Shown here piece by piece: positions 1 to 9,038 of a stretch of 48,010 nucleotides of DNA (within the stretch, counting starts at the first letter, position 1; every line of letters begins with the position of its first letter). Where the stretch lies: NCBI GenBank assembly GCA_022769125.1, contig JALEKN010000020.1, positions 1-48,010 on the forward strand, written 5' to 3'. Under the pieces are notes generated by a model. The model made no database searches. It worked only from the letters and a program-made list of their open reading frames with translations, and was not told the origin of the DNA. Position numbers and translations under genes: made by a program. The stretch comes from Agathobacter sp. (lineage in GTDB: Bacteria; Bacillota; Clostridia; Lachnospirales; Lachnospiraceae).

Positions 1-2
1 AG

Positions 3-719
3 TCATTGGATATGCATCTGGTTTCCTACTTAGGCCATTTGTTGGGAGTGTATGGTAAGGAATGTAGTTATGTGATTATCAGTAAGGATAAGGATTACGA
101 TAACATAGTTAAGTTTTGGAAAGAGGAAGGATATCCTAATATTTCACGAAAAGAGAAGTTGCCGGGAACTGCTTCTATTCAGAGGAAAACAACACAGACA
201 GTATCTCAAACCAAAAGTAATATGCAGACTGTGAATAGTAAAATTAGTACAGGTATGGCATATGAATTTGAAGGTGATGATAGAAGCGAATTAAACCTGT
301 TTATGCAGCATGGACTTGTGGCTATAGGCTATGATAGAAATTCGGCAAATAGAATCTGCAAGTTTGTTATTGCTCATTGTAATGATGAAAGAATGCTAAA
401 TGGAATTCACAATGACTTAAAGAACTCCTTTGATGACTATTCCGAAGCATATGAGGATGTTAAGTCTATTCTTGAGAAATTTGTGCAATCAAAGAGTAAA
501 GTTGCAAAAAGAGAATCGCAGGTTCGTTCTTTCTTTGGTCAGCACTTTAAGAAGAAAAAATATGTGGATTGCAAAGAGGAAATCATTCAGATTATTTTAA
601 AGTCAGAAACTAAACAGCAAGTGAATAATGAATTGTTAAAATTGTATTCAGATGGAACAGTGGTTTCACACATTTATAAGGCAATACAACCATTGATTAG
701 TGAGTTACCAGGTAAATAG
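3..719 (+). CDS. PIN-like domain protein, 5' end cut by window
   Basis: The reading frame is open through the left window edge, so the true start lies outside. The first visible residues (LDMHLVSYLGHLLG, then YVIISKDKDYDNIVKFW) resemble the C-terminal half of a PIN-like/NYN-type nuclease domain, where a late acidic motif (SKDKDYD here) is expected. The rest, about 180 residues, is Lys/Ser-rich, helical and of no family I recognise. PIN-like proteins are usually RNA-cleaving enzymes; here that is inference from a partial domain. The gene is visibly richer in A and T than the genes from 900 onward, which suggests an accessory or transferred segment. No terminator is obvious, but a repeat-rich spacer follows. 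Confidence 0.5.
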   Translation, partial: SLDMHLVSYLGHLLGVYGKECSYVIISKDKDYDNIVKFWKEEGYPNISRKEKLPGTASIQRKTTQTVSQTKSNMQTVNSKISTGMAYEFEGDDRSELNLFMQHGLVAIGYDRNSANRICKFVIAHCNDERMLNGIHNDLKNSFDDYSEAYEDVKSILEKFVQSKSKVAKRESQVRSFFGQHFKKKKYVDCKEEIIQIILKSETKQQVNNELLKLYSDGTVVSHIYKAIQPLISELPGK

Positions 720-727
720 TAAAAATC

Positions 728-782
728 TTTAGTAGTAAGTATTTCCGTTTTACTACTAACTTTACTACTAAGCGGTAGTAAC
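728..782. repeat. TTACTACTAA repeat cluster
   Basis: TTTACTACTAAC (749-760) is followed directly by TTTACTACTAAG (761-772). The inverted form TTTAGTAGTAAG lies at 728-739 and a partial inverted copy GGTAGTAAC at 774-782. The cluster sits between an AT-rich gene and ordinary chromosomal genes. It could be a recombinase or regulator site or a folded RNA element; nothing in the window decides between these. Confidence 0.5.
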
Positions 783-795
783 AACTTGCTAAATC

Positions 796-830
796 TTGCT
801 CTGATTTGCCACGATTCGTATTTTCAGAGC
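796..830 (+). promoter_or_regulatory. Possible promoter with inverted repeat before the phosphatase gene
   Basis: TTGCTC (796-801) and TATTTT (819-824) are 17 bases apart. GCTCTGA (798-804) and TCAGAGC (824-830) form an inverted repeat around them. The hexamers are weak matches, so this is tentative. Confidence 0.3.
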
Positions 831-899
831 GTTTCACAAAACACCCGAAAACCCTTGCAAAACAGGGCATTTCCGGGCAAATCAAGGAGAAACATAACT

Positions 900-1409
900 A
901 TGATAAAAGTCTTATTCATCTGCCACGGCAACATCTGCCGTTCCCCCATCGCCGAGTTCCTCCTAAAGGATCTCGTAGAGCGTGACCACCTGCAATCCCA
1001 ATTCGAGATCGCATCCGCTGCCACTTCAACCGAAGAGATCTGGAACGGCAGGGGCAACCCGATCTACCCACCGGCACAGGAGGAACTGCGAAAACATGGA
1101 ATCGGCAAGACCCCGTACACGGATTTTAGCGGCAAGCGGGCAAGGCAGGTCACAAGAGAAGATTATAACTATTATGATTATATCCTTTGTGCGGACGCCG
1201 CCAATATCCGCAACACAATACGGATCACGGGACCGGACACGGAGCATAAGATAGGTCTGCTGCTTGATTATGCGCTGGATGAGAAGAAGCATGGCACGTC
1301 GATCGCAGATCCATGGTACTCCGGTGATTTTAGCGCAACATGGCGTGATGTGAAGGCGGGCTGCGAGGGATTTTTAGGCAAAATAAGGAAAGAATATCAA
1401 AGCTTGTAA
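900..1409 (+). CDS. Low molecular weight protein-tyrosine phosphatase
   Basis: This 169-residue protein starts at the ATG at 900, preceded by AAGGAG; an upstream in-frame extension has no support. The N-terminus carries the phosphate-binding loop CHGNICRS (C-x5-R-S) right after the first strand, and the later DPWY motif supplies the general-acid Asp, as in the LMW-PTP/arsenate-reductase-like fold. Length is normal for the family. Such enzymes dephosphorylate tyrosines on cytosolic proteins, often partners of bacterial tyrosine kinases, but no kinase gene lies nearby and the substrate is unknown. Confidence in the family is high; the physiological role is open. Confidence 0.93.
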   Translation: MIKVLFICHGNICRSPIAEFLLKDLVERDHLQSQFEIASAATSTEEIWNGRGNPIYPPAQEELRKHGIGKTPYTDFSGKRARQVTREDYNYYDYILCADAANIRNTIRITGPDTEHKIGLLLDYALDEKKHGTSIADPWYSGDFSATWRDVKAGCEGFLGKIRKEYQSL

Positions 1410-1432
1410 CGACTGTAATTCTCTGATACAAT
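1404..1432 (+). promoter_or_regulatory. Probable promoter of the MFS gene
   Basis: TTGTAA (1404-1409) and TACAAT (1427-1432) have a 17-base spacer. The -35 element overlaps the stop codon of the phosphatase gene. About 95 bases of leader would precede the MFS start. Confidence 0.4.
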
Positions 1433-1532
1433 AAAGCTAATGCCGTCTATCGGGAGAATGCATGAGATTGGGATGCCACGGCAACACATAGAGGGCATTC
1501 GTTTCTTACAATTCAGATTACAGGACAATAAC

Positions 1533-2756
1533 ATGAACAAGCTTTGGACGAAGAATTTTACAATTATAACCGTAGGCACGGTAATATCCAAGCTGGGCAG
1601 CTCGATTTCGGGCTTTGCGATGGCTCTTTTGGTGTTGGATTATACCGGGTCTACTTTTTTGTATGCACTTTACATGATCCTATACATGCTGCCGCAGATC
1701 ATTCTGCCGATGCTGGCGGGACCGCTGATTGACAAGTTTTCCAGACGAAAGACAATCTATACGCTGGATTTCTGCTCCTCCGTGGTATACGGCTTGTTTG
1801 CACTTATCGTGTTAAGCGGAAGCATGAATTATGTGTTTTTGCTGGTAGGCTGTCTTTTGATCGGCTCAATCGACAGCGTATACATGGTGGCGTACGACAG
1901 CTTTTATCCGATGCTGATCTCGGAGGGCAATTACAGCAAGGCGTATTCCATCTCAAGTACGTTGGAGTCACTGACGGCAATCATGGTGCCGGTATCGGCA
2001 TTTCTTTACAATTCCATCGGTATCGGGCCACTGTTTTTGATCGATATGGCGAGCTTTTTCATCGCAGCAGTGATGGAGACACAGATCCATGTTGAGGAAA
2101 AATACGTCAAGAAGGAGACGGAGACCTACGGCTTCAAGCAGTACAGGCAGAACTTCTCCGAAGGGCTTGGCTATCTGAAATCGGAGGCGGGACTTCTTGC
2201 GATCACGCTGTATTTTATGGTGTCGAGCTTTGCGGGAGCGGCGGATGGAATCATCGGGCTGCCGTATTTCCGGGAGGTCTATAAGAACGGCGAATATGTT
2301 TATATCATGGTCATGGGCTTTGTGTTGATCGGAAGGGTGATCGGCGGCGCGATCCATTACAAGGTCAAGCTGCCGGAAAAGAGCCGGTTTTCCATCGCGC
2401 TGACGATTTATTCCGTCCTTTGTGTGCTAAGTGGGATTTACCTTTTTACTCCGATTCCGGTCATGATGCTGTGCTGTTTCCTAAATGGAATCCTCGGTGT
2501 GACGAGCTACAATATAAGGATTTCCGCAACGCAGTCGTATGTGCCGGATGAGGGCAAGGGCAGATTTAACGGAACATTCCAGATGCTCAATACCTTCGGC
2601 ACGCTTGGTGGTCAGTTCTTAGCCGGTCTGCTTGCGGATCAGTTTGACAAGCGGTTTGTCCTGATGGGCTTTATGGTCATCAATTTTATCGCGGTGTGGG
2701 GCATTATGTACCGCAGGCGTAATGCGGTTAAAGTGGTTTACAATCGCGCAGTATAG
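1533..2756 (+). CDS. MFS efflux transporter (MFS_3 / MefA-like)
   Basis: This 407-residue membrane protein has about 12 hydrophobic segments. The loop after helix 2 reads LAGPLIDKFSRRKTIY, a variant of the MFS loop motif GxxxDRxGRR. The overall pattern fits the MFS_3 group (MefA macrolide efflux, EntS-like exporters), so drug or metabolite export is likely, with no substrate visible. I chose the ATG at 1533, where the protein begins MNKLWTKNFT just before the first helix; the upstream in-frame ATG at 1440 would add a polar extension that the family lacks. The ribosome site is weak. The ABC-F gene follows after 15 bases and may be co-transcribed. Confidence 0.85.
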   Translation: MNKLWTKNFTIITVGTVISKLGSSISGFAMALLVLDYTGSTFLYALYMILYMLPQIILPMLAGPLIDKFSRRKTIYTLDFCSSVVYGLFALIVLSGSMNYVFLLVGCLLIGSIDSVYMVAYDSFYPMLISEGNYSKAYSISSTLESLTAIMVPVSAFLYNSIGIGPLFLIDMASFFIAAVMETQIHVEEKYVKKETETYGFKQYRQNFSEGLGYLKSEAGLLAITLYFMVSSFAGAADGIIGLPYFREVYKNGEYVYIMVMGFVLIGRVIGGAIHYKVKLPEKSRFSIALTIYSVLCVLSGIYLFTPIPVMMLCCFLNGILGVTSYNIRISATQSYVPDEGKGRFNGTFQMLNTFGTLGGQFLAGLLADQFDKRFVLMGFMVINFIAVWGIMYRRRNAVKVVYNRAV

Positions 2757-2771
2757 AGATAGGAGTTTTTT

Positions 2772-4328
2772 ATGAGTATTTTAAATGTGGAACATTTATC
2801 ACATGGATTTGGAGATCGCGCAATTTTCGAGGATGTGTCCTTTCGGCTGTTGAAGGGGGAGCATATCGGACTTGTCGGTGCCAACGGCGAGGGAAAATCG
2901 ACGTTTATGAATATCATTACTGGCAAGCTGATGCCGGACGAGGGCAGGATCGAGTGGGCGAAAAATGTCCGTGTCGGTTATCTGGACCAGCACACCGCAT
3001 TGGAAAATGGCATGACGATCCAGAGTGTCCTCAAATCTGCATTCGATTTTCTGTATGATATGGAAAATCAGATGAACGACATTTATGCGAAGCTGGGAGA
3101 GGCGGACGAGGATGAGATGAACCGCCTGATGGAGGAAGCCGGAACGATCCAGGATCTGCTTACCATGCATGATTTTTATATGATTGATGCAAAGGTGGAG
3201 GAGGTTGCGAGAGCACTCGGACTGCTGGATTTAGGACTGGATAAGGATGTCACGGATCTGAGCGGAGGTCAGCGCACGAAGGTTTTGATGGCAAAGCTTC
3301 TGCTGGAGAAGCCGGATATCCTTCTTTTGGATGAGCCGACGAACTATCTGGATGTCGAGCACATCGAATGGCTCAAGCGTTATCTGAATGACTATGAGAA
3401 TGCGTTTATCCTGATCTCGCACGATGTGCCGTTTTTAAACAGCGTGGTTAATCTGATTTATCACATGGATAATAAGCAGCTCAACCGCTATGTAGGCGAC
3501 TATGATAAGTTCTGTGAAGTTTACGAGATGAAAAAGGCGCAGCTTGAGGCTGCATACAATAAGCAGCAGAAGGAGATCGCGGATCTGAAGGATTTTGTCG
3601 CGCGCAACAAGGCGCGTGTGGCAACCCGTAATATGGCGATGTCCCGTCAGAAGAAGCTGGACAAAATGGATGTGATCGAGCTGGCGGCGGAGAAGCCGAA
3701 GCCGGAGTTCTGTTTTAAGGAGGCGCGTACACCGGGGCGCTACATTTTCCAGACGCATGACCTTGTGATCGGCTATGATGAGCCGCTTTCGACCGCGCTC
3801 AACCTTGAGATGGAGCGCGGTCAGAAGATCGTTTTGACCGGAGCCAACGGTATCGGAAAGACGACGCTTCTCAAGAGCATTTTAGGATTGATCAAGCCGA
3901 TTTCCGGCTCTGTGGAGCTGGGCGATTATCTGGAGATCGGATATTTTGAGCAGGAGATGGATCAGTCGGTAAGCACGACCTGTATCGAGGAGATCTGGCA
4001 GGAGTTCCCGGCGTTCTCCCAGTACGAGGTGCGCAGCGCCTTGGCAAAATGCGGTCTGACAACGAAGCACATTGAGAGTCAGGTGCGTGTATTAAGCGGT
4101 GGCGAGCAGGCGAAGGTACGCCTCTGCAAGCTGATCAACCGGAGCACGAACATCCTGCTTCTGGATGAGCCGACCAACCATCTGGATGTGGATGCCAAGG
4201 ACGAATTGAAGCGTGCGCTGATCGCGTATAAGGGCAGCGTTCTCATGGTCTGCCACGAACCGGAATTTTATCAGGGGCTTGCAACGGATGTATGGGACTG
4301 CTCGAAGTGGACGACACGCATCCTGTAA
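2772..4328 (+). CDS. ABC-F family ATPase (ribosome-associated type)
   Basis: This 518-residue soluble protein has two ABC ATPase domains in one chain and no membrane segment, the layout of ABC-F translation factors. Domain 1 has Walker A GANGEGKST, signature LSGGQRTK and LLLDEPTNYLD; domain 2 has GANGIGKTT, signature LSGGEQAK and LLLDEPTNHLD. The charged linker between them (around residues 240-310, KNKAR-type) would reach toward the ribosomal P site. The N-terminal half resembles the YkpA/YbiT group. Some ABC-F proteins confer resistance to ribosome-targeting antibiotics, and its place next to an MFS exporter is suggestive, but a housekeeping role is equally possible. The ribosome site is TAGGAG before ATG 2772. 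Confidence 0.92.
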   Translation: MSILNVEHLSHGFGDRAIFEDVSFRLLKGEHIGLVGANGEGKSTFMNIITGKLMPDEGRIEWAKNVRVGYLDQHTALENGMTIQSVLKSAFDFLYDMENQMNDIYAKLGEADEDEMNRLMEEAGTIQDLLTMHDFYMIDAKVEEVARALGLLDLGLDKDVTDLSGGQRTKVLMAKLLLEKPDILLLDEPTNYLDVEHIEWLKRYLNDYENAFILISHDVPFLNSVVNLIYHMDNKQLNRYVGDYDKFCEVYEMKKAQLEAAYNKQQKEIADLKDFVARNKARVATRNMAMSRQKKLDKMDVIELAAEKPKPEFCFKEARTPGRYIFQTHDLVIGYDEPLSTALNLEMERGQKIVLTGANGIGKTTLLKSILGLIKPISGSVELGDYLEIGYFEQEMDQSVSTTCIEEIWQEFPAFSQYEVRSALAKCGLTTKHIESQVRVLSGGEQAKVRLCKLINRSTNILLLDEPTNHLDVDAKDELKRALIAYKGSVLMVCHEPEFYQGLATDVWDCSKWTTRIL

Positions 4329-4410
4329 GCGCGGATGCCGAACAGCATATATAGGATTTGGCTTCACACGCAGTAGCATTGGGAAGCACAACGGAAGGAA
4401 ATTATAGCGT

Positions 4411-5076
4411 ATGGAAAAGCTGCATGACGTAAAAGCGGTGATTTTTGATCTTGACGGAACGCTCATTGACACAGAAAAATATTACCGGATCTGCTGGCCG
4501 AAGGCGCTTGCGCATTTTGGCTATGAGATGACGGATGAGCAGGCACTTTCGCTCCGTTCTCTGGGACAGCCGTTTGCGCCGGAGCATCTAAAGCAGATGT
4601 TTGATGATCCAAATCTTGATTATCCGGCAATCCGCGCGTACCGCAAAGAATTGATGGAGGAGGCACTTGCGCGGGATGGAATCTGCATTAAGCCGGGGGC
4701 CATCGAACTCCTGACATTTCTTCGGGAAAAGGAAATTATCACGGCAATCGCCACGGCAACAGATATGGAGCGGGCAACGCGGTATTTGAAGAAGATAGGT
4801 CTGGAAGCATATTTTGACCGGATCATTTCTGCAACGATGGTAAAAGAGGGAAAGCCTTCGCCGGATATTTATATCTATGCTTGCGGGCAGTTAGGACTGC
4901 AGCCGGAGGAGTGTCTGGCGGTGGAGGACTCGCCGAACGGCATTACAAGCGCATACCGTGCCGGATGCCGTGTGATCATGGTGCCGGATCAGACGGAGCC
5001 GGAGAATGAATTAAAAGAACTTTTGACAGCGCGGGTGGATACACTTTCTGACCTGATCGGTTTGATCGGGGATTAG
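4411..5076 (+). CDS. HAD-superfamily phosphatase (beta-phosphoglucomutase-like)
   Basis: This 221-residue protein has the HAD motif I FDLDGTLID (nucleophile D13, acid/base D15), the conserved Lys in KEGKPSPD, and motif IV VEDSPNG. The cap is inserted after motif I, as in the C1-cap subgroup that includes beta-phosphoglucomutase and small-molecule phosphatases such as YniC. Length is typical. AAGGAA precedes the ATG. The substrate cannot be read from sequence. The gene lies 20 bases before a nicotinamidase-like gene, so a link to nucleotide or NAD salvage is possible but unproven. Confidence 0.88.
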   Translation: MEKLHDVKAVIFDLDGTLIDTEKYYRICWPKALAHFGYEMTDEQALSLRSLGQPFAPEHLKQMFDDPNLDYPAIRAYRKELMEEALARDGICIKPGAIELLTFLREKEIITAIATATDMERATRYLKKIGLEAYFDRIISATMVKEGKPSPDIYIYACGQLGLQPEECLAVEDSPNGITSAYRAGCRVIMVPDQTEPENELKELLTARVDTLSDLIGLIGD

Positions 5077-5096
5077 ATGGGGAAAAGGAGAAGAAT

Positions 5097-5630
5097 ATGA
5101 ACAGATTTCTTGTGGTGGTTGACATGCAAAATGATTTTACCTATGGGGCACTTCGCAACGAGGAGGCGATCGCGGTCATCCCGGAGGTAGAAAAGAAAAT
5201 CCGCGGGTTTGACGGGACAGTTGTTTTTACGTATGATACACACTTTGAAAACTATATGCAGACGCAGGAGGGAAAGAATCTTCCGGTTCCCCACTGCATT
5301 GAGGGAACAGATGGCTGGGAACTGGCTGAGCCGTTGGAGAAACTGCGCAGTGACAATGGGTATACCTGCTTTAAAAAGCATACATTCGGAAGCAGGAGCC
5401 TTGCGGAGTATCTTGCGGAGGAGAACTTAAAAGCACCGATTGACGAGATCGTGTTTGTCGGTATCTGTACGGATATCTGTGTGATCTCCAATGCTCTTTT
5501 GACGAAGGCATACCTGCCGGAGGTCAGATTGGTTGTGGACGCAGCGTGCTGTGCAGGGGTGACGGTGCAAAGCCATCATACGGCGCTTGCCGCTATGCGG
5601 GCATGCCAGATCGAAATCTGCAACGAATAG
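5097..5630 (+). CDS. pncA: Nicotinamidase-like cysteine hydrolase
   Basis: This 177-residue isochorismatase-fold hydrolase probably converts nicotinamide to nicotinate. Visible catalytic residues are D9 (VVDMQNDF), a Lys at 93-94 (CFKKHTFGS) and the nucleophile C128 in GICTDICV. A metal-binding set D47-x-H49 plus H66 is present, which is characteristic of nicotinamidases rather than other family members. The next gene is nicotinate phosphoribosyltransferase, 23 bases downstream, so the pair forms a two-step route from nicotinamide to nicotinate mononucleotide. The gene symbol rests on these residues plus this context. The ribosome site is AAAAGGAG. Confidence 0.85.
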   Translation: MNRFLVVVDMQNDFTYGALRNEEAIAVIPEVEKKIRGFDGTVVFTYDTHFENYMQTQEGKNLPVPHCIEGTDGWELAEPLEKLRSDNGYTCFKKHTFGSRSLAEYLAEENLKAPIDEIVFVGICTDICVISNALLTKAYLPEVRLVVDAACCAGVTVQSHHTALAAMRACQIEICNE

Positions 5631-5653
5631 GAACGTGGGCGAAAGGAGTAATT

Positions 5654-7105
5654 ATGTATCAGCAGGATGAGCGCAATTTGACGATGGTCATGGATCTGTA
5701 TGAACTGACGATGGCAAACGGCTATTTTAATGACGAGGATGCAGGTGCAAGAGTAGCATTTGATGTGTTTTACCGCAAGAACCCGGACAATGGAGGCTTT
5801 GCCATTTTTGCAGGGCTCGATCAGATCATAGAGTACATTGAAAATCTGCATTTTGATGAGGACGATATTGCATATTTCCGGGGCCTTAATCTGTTCAATG
5901 AAGACTTCTTGAATTATTTGGCGAATTTTCATTTCTCCGGGGATGTCTATGCATTTCCGGAAGGAACGATCATGTATCCGAATGAACCGGTACTTACAGT
6001 TGTGGCACCACTTCTGGATGCGCAGCTTATTGAGACGGCAGTTTTACTTCAAATAAACCATCAGTCCCTGATCGCAACGAAGACACGTCGTATTGTAAAA
6101 GCTGCGGATGGAAGAAGCGTATCGGATTTTGGAGCAAGACGTGCGCACAATATGGATGCAGCTGTTTATGGTGCGCGTGCAGCGTATATCGGTGGTGCGG
6201 TAGGAAGTGCAACAGTGCTTGCAGGAAAAATGTTTGGCATTCCGGTCAGCGGAACAATGGCACATAGCTGGGTAATGTTTTACAAGGATGAGTTTGAAGC
6301 ATTTAAGCATTATGCAGAGAATTACCCGGATGCAACAGTTCTTCTGGTGGATACTTATGATGTCCTTGGCTCAGGCATTCCAAATGCGATCCGCTGTGCC
6401 AAAGAGGTGCTTGAACCGATGGAAAAGCGGCTAAATGGAGTGCGCCTTGACAGTGGGGATCTGGCATATCTTTCCAAGCAGGTGCGGAAAATGCTGGACG
6501 CGGCAGGACTTACGGATTGTAAGGTCATCGTGTCCAACAGCCTGGACGAATATACGATCTCATCCATTATCTCGCAGGGTGGCTGTATTGATGGCTTCGG
6601 TGTTGGAGAGCGGTTGATCACGGCAAAGTCTGATCCAGTATTCGGGGCTGTGTATAAGATTGCTGCAGTATATGAAAACGGACAGTTTGCGCCGCGTATC
6701 AAGATTTCCGAGAACGTGGAGAAGATCACGAATCCGGGCTTAAAGAAAGTGTATCGTGTCTATGATGCAGAAGGAAAGGCTATTGCAGACCTGCTTGCAA
6801 AGGCAGACGAGAGTATTGATTTTGGAGGACCTGTCCGTTATGTGGACCCGAATAAGCCTTGGAAAAACCGCAATTTTACGAATTGTACGGCAAAGGAACT
6901 TCAAGTGCCAATCTTTATAGATGGAAAATGCGTATATGAGCGCCCGGCTTTAAATGCGATCCGGGACTATGTACAAAAACAGCTCGATACGGAAATCTGG
7001 GAGGAAGAGCAGCGCTTTGAAAATCCGCATAGCCACTATCTGGATATGACACCGGATTACTATGAGATGAAGATGAGCCTGCTTTACCTTTCAAGGCAGG
7101 AGTAG
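5654..7105 (+). CDS. pncB: Nicotinate phosphoribosyltransferase
   Basis: This 483-residue enzyme makes nicotinate mononucleotide from nicotinate and PRPP with ATP. Recognisable family segments are the N-terminal DLYELTMANGYF, the central SDFGARRAHN stretch (substrate pocket and His region), GTMAHSWVM, and VRLDSGDL near the middle. Length fits the Gram-positive type. I chose the ATG at 5654 because AAAGGAG lies just before it and the family N-terminus begins there; the upstream in-frame extension runs through the end of the nicotinamidase gene in another frame. Together with that gene it forms a compact NAD salvage unit. Confidence 0.95.
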   Translation: MYQQDERNLTMVMDLYELTMANGYFNDEDAGARVAFDVFYRKNPDNGGFAIFAGLDQIIEYIENLHFDEDDIAYFRGLNLFNEDFLNYLANFHFSGDVYAFPEGTIMYPNEPVLTVVAPLLDAQLIETAVLLQINHQSLIATKTRRIVKAADGRSVSDFGARRAHNMDAAVYGARAAYIGGAVGSATVLAGKMFGIPVSGTMAHSWVMFYKDEFEAFKHYAENYPDATVLLVDTYDVLGSGIPNAIRCAKEVLEPMEKRLNGVRLDSGDLAYLSKQVRKMLDAAGLTDCKVIVSNSLDEYTISSIISQGGCIDGFGVGERLITAKSDPVFGAVYKIAAVYENGQFAPRIKISENVEKITNPGLKKVYRVYDAEGKAIADLLAKADESIDFGGPVRYVDPNKPWKNRNFTNCTAKELQVPIFIDGKCVYERPALNAIRDYVQKQLDTEIWEEEQRFENPHSHYLDMTPDYYEMKMSLLYLSRQE

Positions 7106-7249
7106 AGTTTTAGGCAGCCCAGATAAACGGATGTTTTTGCGCAGACAAAGCCCCCGGTGGTTGATGGAAATTACCTGATAAAATAAGGTTATAGAAAATA
7201 TAAGTTATCTTCATACTTTATTTTTTTAACTTTTGTCATTTAGTTCTTG

Positions 7250-7578
7250 AATTTGATAAATTGTTATGTTATAAAAGTTTTTAATAAAAATGCGTTGAAG
7301 GAGACTCCAATTGTCAGACATCGACAGGAATACAGCGTCACCGACTGAGAGCGCTGTTTGAGAGAGGCGATTGTGGGAACACTACCGGAGCAGACTGATT
7401 GAACAGTTTATCAAGTCCGATATGGATGTCATAGGATAAAAAGTAGGTCAGTACGTTTGCACACGTTACAGGCATGAAGAGGGAAAATGGACGATGTTCA
7501 TTTTTCAATGCGGGTGGTACCGCGGGATGATACGATTTCTCGCCCCGGAACAGATGATTTCTGTTCCGGGGCTTTTTT
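7250..7578 (+). promoter_or_regulatory. T-box riboswitch upstream of aspS-gatCAB
   Basis: The diagnostic T-box sequence GGGTGGTACCGCG lies at 7512-7524. Just after it is a strong terminator, so the usual terminator/antiterminator switch is in place. A lower Stem I helix can be drawn between 7253-7265 and 7402-7414 (about 13 pairs), with AGAGAG around 7362 as in Stem I of the class. A GAC triplet at 7393-7395 sits just 5' of the 3' strand, where the specifier is expected, but I cannot fix the codon with certainty; GAC (Asp) or AAC (Asn) would both suit the operon. Uncharged cognate tRNA should allow readthrough into aspS. The region 7106-7249 before it holds no gene and no clear promoter. Confidence 0.88.
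7542..7578 (+). terminator. T-box-controlled terminator
   Basis: A 12-base-pair stem GCCCCGGAACAG / CTGTTCCGGGGC with a 7-base loop is followed by six T. It lies between the T-box sequence and aspS and is the regulated terminator of the riboswitch. Confidence 0.92.
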
Positions 7579-7635
7579 CATTCCGTCCCGCACTTTTACT
7601 CCCACCAAGGTGGAAAACAAAAAGGAGTGTACGAC

Positions 7636-8967
7636 ATGGAATTTTTAACAGGAGTAACCAAGAAAGAAATCCTTGATATCGAAGAGATTATCGGGGGAGA
7701 CTACGCAGGAAAAAACGTCCGGGTGCGGGGGGCAATCCATACGATCCGTGATATGGGAGAGGTTGCATTTATCGTGATCCGCAAACGTGACGGCCTGGTG
7801 CAGTGTATTTATGAGGAGGGCAAATCACAGTTTGACATCAGACAACTGAAAGAGGGCGATACTGTTGAGGTAGACGGAACCGTAAAACTGGAAGACCGCG
7901 CTCCGAATGGCTTTGAGCTTCGGCTGGATACAGTTTCGATTCTTTCTGAGCCGGCAGAGCCGATGCCACTGCAGATCAACAAGTGGAAGCTGAATACCTC
8001 TCTGGAAGCAAAGCTTAATAACCGGGCGGTATCGCTTCGAAACCCGAGGGAGCGTGCTGTATTCCGGATTCAGGAGGGCATTACGAGAGGTTTCCGTGAT
8101 TTTTTATACGGACAGGGTTTTACAGAGATCCACACTCCGAAGCTTGGGGCCAAGAGCGCAGAGGGCGGAGCCAACCTGTTCAAGCTGGAATATTTCCACA
8201 GACCAGCAATCCTGCAGCAGAGCCCGCAGTTCTATAAACAGATGATGGTTGGCGTATTTGACCGTGTATTCGAGACGGCTCCGGTATTTCGTGCAGAGAA
8301 ACATAATACCAAGCGTCATTTAAACGAATACACCTCCCTTGATTTTGAGATGGGATATATTGATGGCTTTGAAGATATTATGGCGATGGAGACTGGTTTT
8401 TTACAATATACCATGGATCTTCTAAAGAACTCATATGCTAGGGAACTGGCCCTGTTAAAGATCGAACTTCCGAATGTTGAAAAAATCCCGCGTGTCCGTT
8501 TCGATGAGGCAAAGCAGCGCGTTGCGGAGAAATACAACCGGAGTTTCCGCAATCCGTTCGATCTTGAGCCGGAGGAGGAGGTTCTGATCGGACAGTATTT
8601 CAAAGAAGAATACAACAGTGATTTCGTGTTCGTTACCCATTATCCATCCAAGAAGCGTCCGTTTTACGCAATGGATGATCCGGCGGATGAGACCTATACG
8701 TTAAGCTTTGACCTTCTGTTCCGTGGACTTGAGATCACCACAGGCGGTCAGCGGATTCACGACTATCACAAGCTTATGGAAAAAATCGCAAAGCGCGGTA
8801 TGGAGACCGAGGGCATGGAACATTATCTGTCCGCTTTCAAATACGGAATGCCGCCGCATGGAGGGCTCGGTATCGGACTCGAGCGCCTTACAATGCAGTT
8901 GATCGGCGAGGACAATGTCCGTGAGGCAACCCTCTTTCCACGTGACCTAAGCCGCCTTGAACCATAA
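7636..8967 (+). CDS. aspS: Aspartyl-tRNA synthetase, archaeal/non-discriminating type
   Basis: This 443-residue protein is the short archaeal-type AspRS: an OB-fold anticodon-binding domain (about residues 15-115) followed by the class II catalytic core. Motif 2 is around [19 protein letters not shown] and motif 3 is GIGLERLTM near the C-terminus. It lacks the GAD insert of bacterial 580-residue AspRS. Such enzymes often charge both tRNA-Asp and tRNA-Asn, and the gatCAB genes immediately downstream would amidate the Asp-tRNA-Asn, so a non-discriminating role is well supported by context. The ATG at 7636 is used: the in-frame GTG at 7627 lies inside the AAAGGAG ribosome site. Controlled by the T-box. 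Confidence 0.93.
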   Translation: MEFLTGVTKKEILDIEEIIGGDYAGKNVRVRGAIHTIRDMGEVAFIVIRKRDGLVQCIYEEGKSQFDIRQLKEGDTVEVDGTVKLEDRAPNGFELRLDTVSILSEPAEPMPLQINKWKLNTSLEAKLNNRAVSLRNPRERAVFRIQEGITRGFRDFLYGQGFTEIHTPKLGAKSAEGGANLFKLEYFHRPAILQQSPQFYKQMMVGVFDRVFETAPVFRAEKHNTKRHLNEYTSLDFEMGYIDGFEDIMAMETGFLQYTMDLLKNSYARELALLKIELPNVEKIPRVRFDEAKQRVAEKYNRSFRNPFDLEPEEEVLIGQYFKEEYNSDFVFVTHYPSKKRPFYAMDDPADETYTLSFDLLFRGLEITTGGQRIHDYHKLMEKIAKRGMETEGMEHYLSAFKYGMPPHGGLGIGLERLTMQLIGEDNVREATLFPRDLSRLEP

Positions 8968-9038
8968 CCGCATCTGCAGGGGATGGGCTCGGGCAGATAA
9001 AGACAGCGGAAGAGGAAACAACGAAAGGAGAGAGACGA

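Noticed and set aside
7247..7275. TTGAAT and TATAAA with a perfect 17-base spacer before aspS
   Set aside because: Bases 7253-7265 pair with 7402-7414 as the lower T-box Stem I, so they should lie inside the RNA; a promoter starting at about 7282 would cut off that helix.
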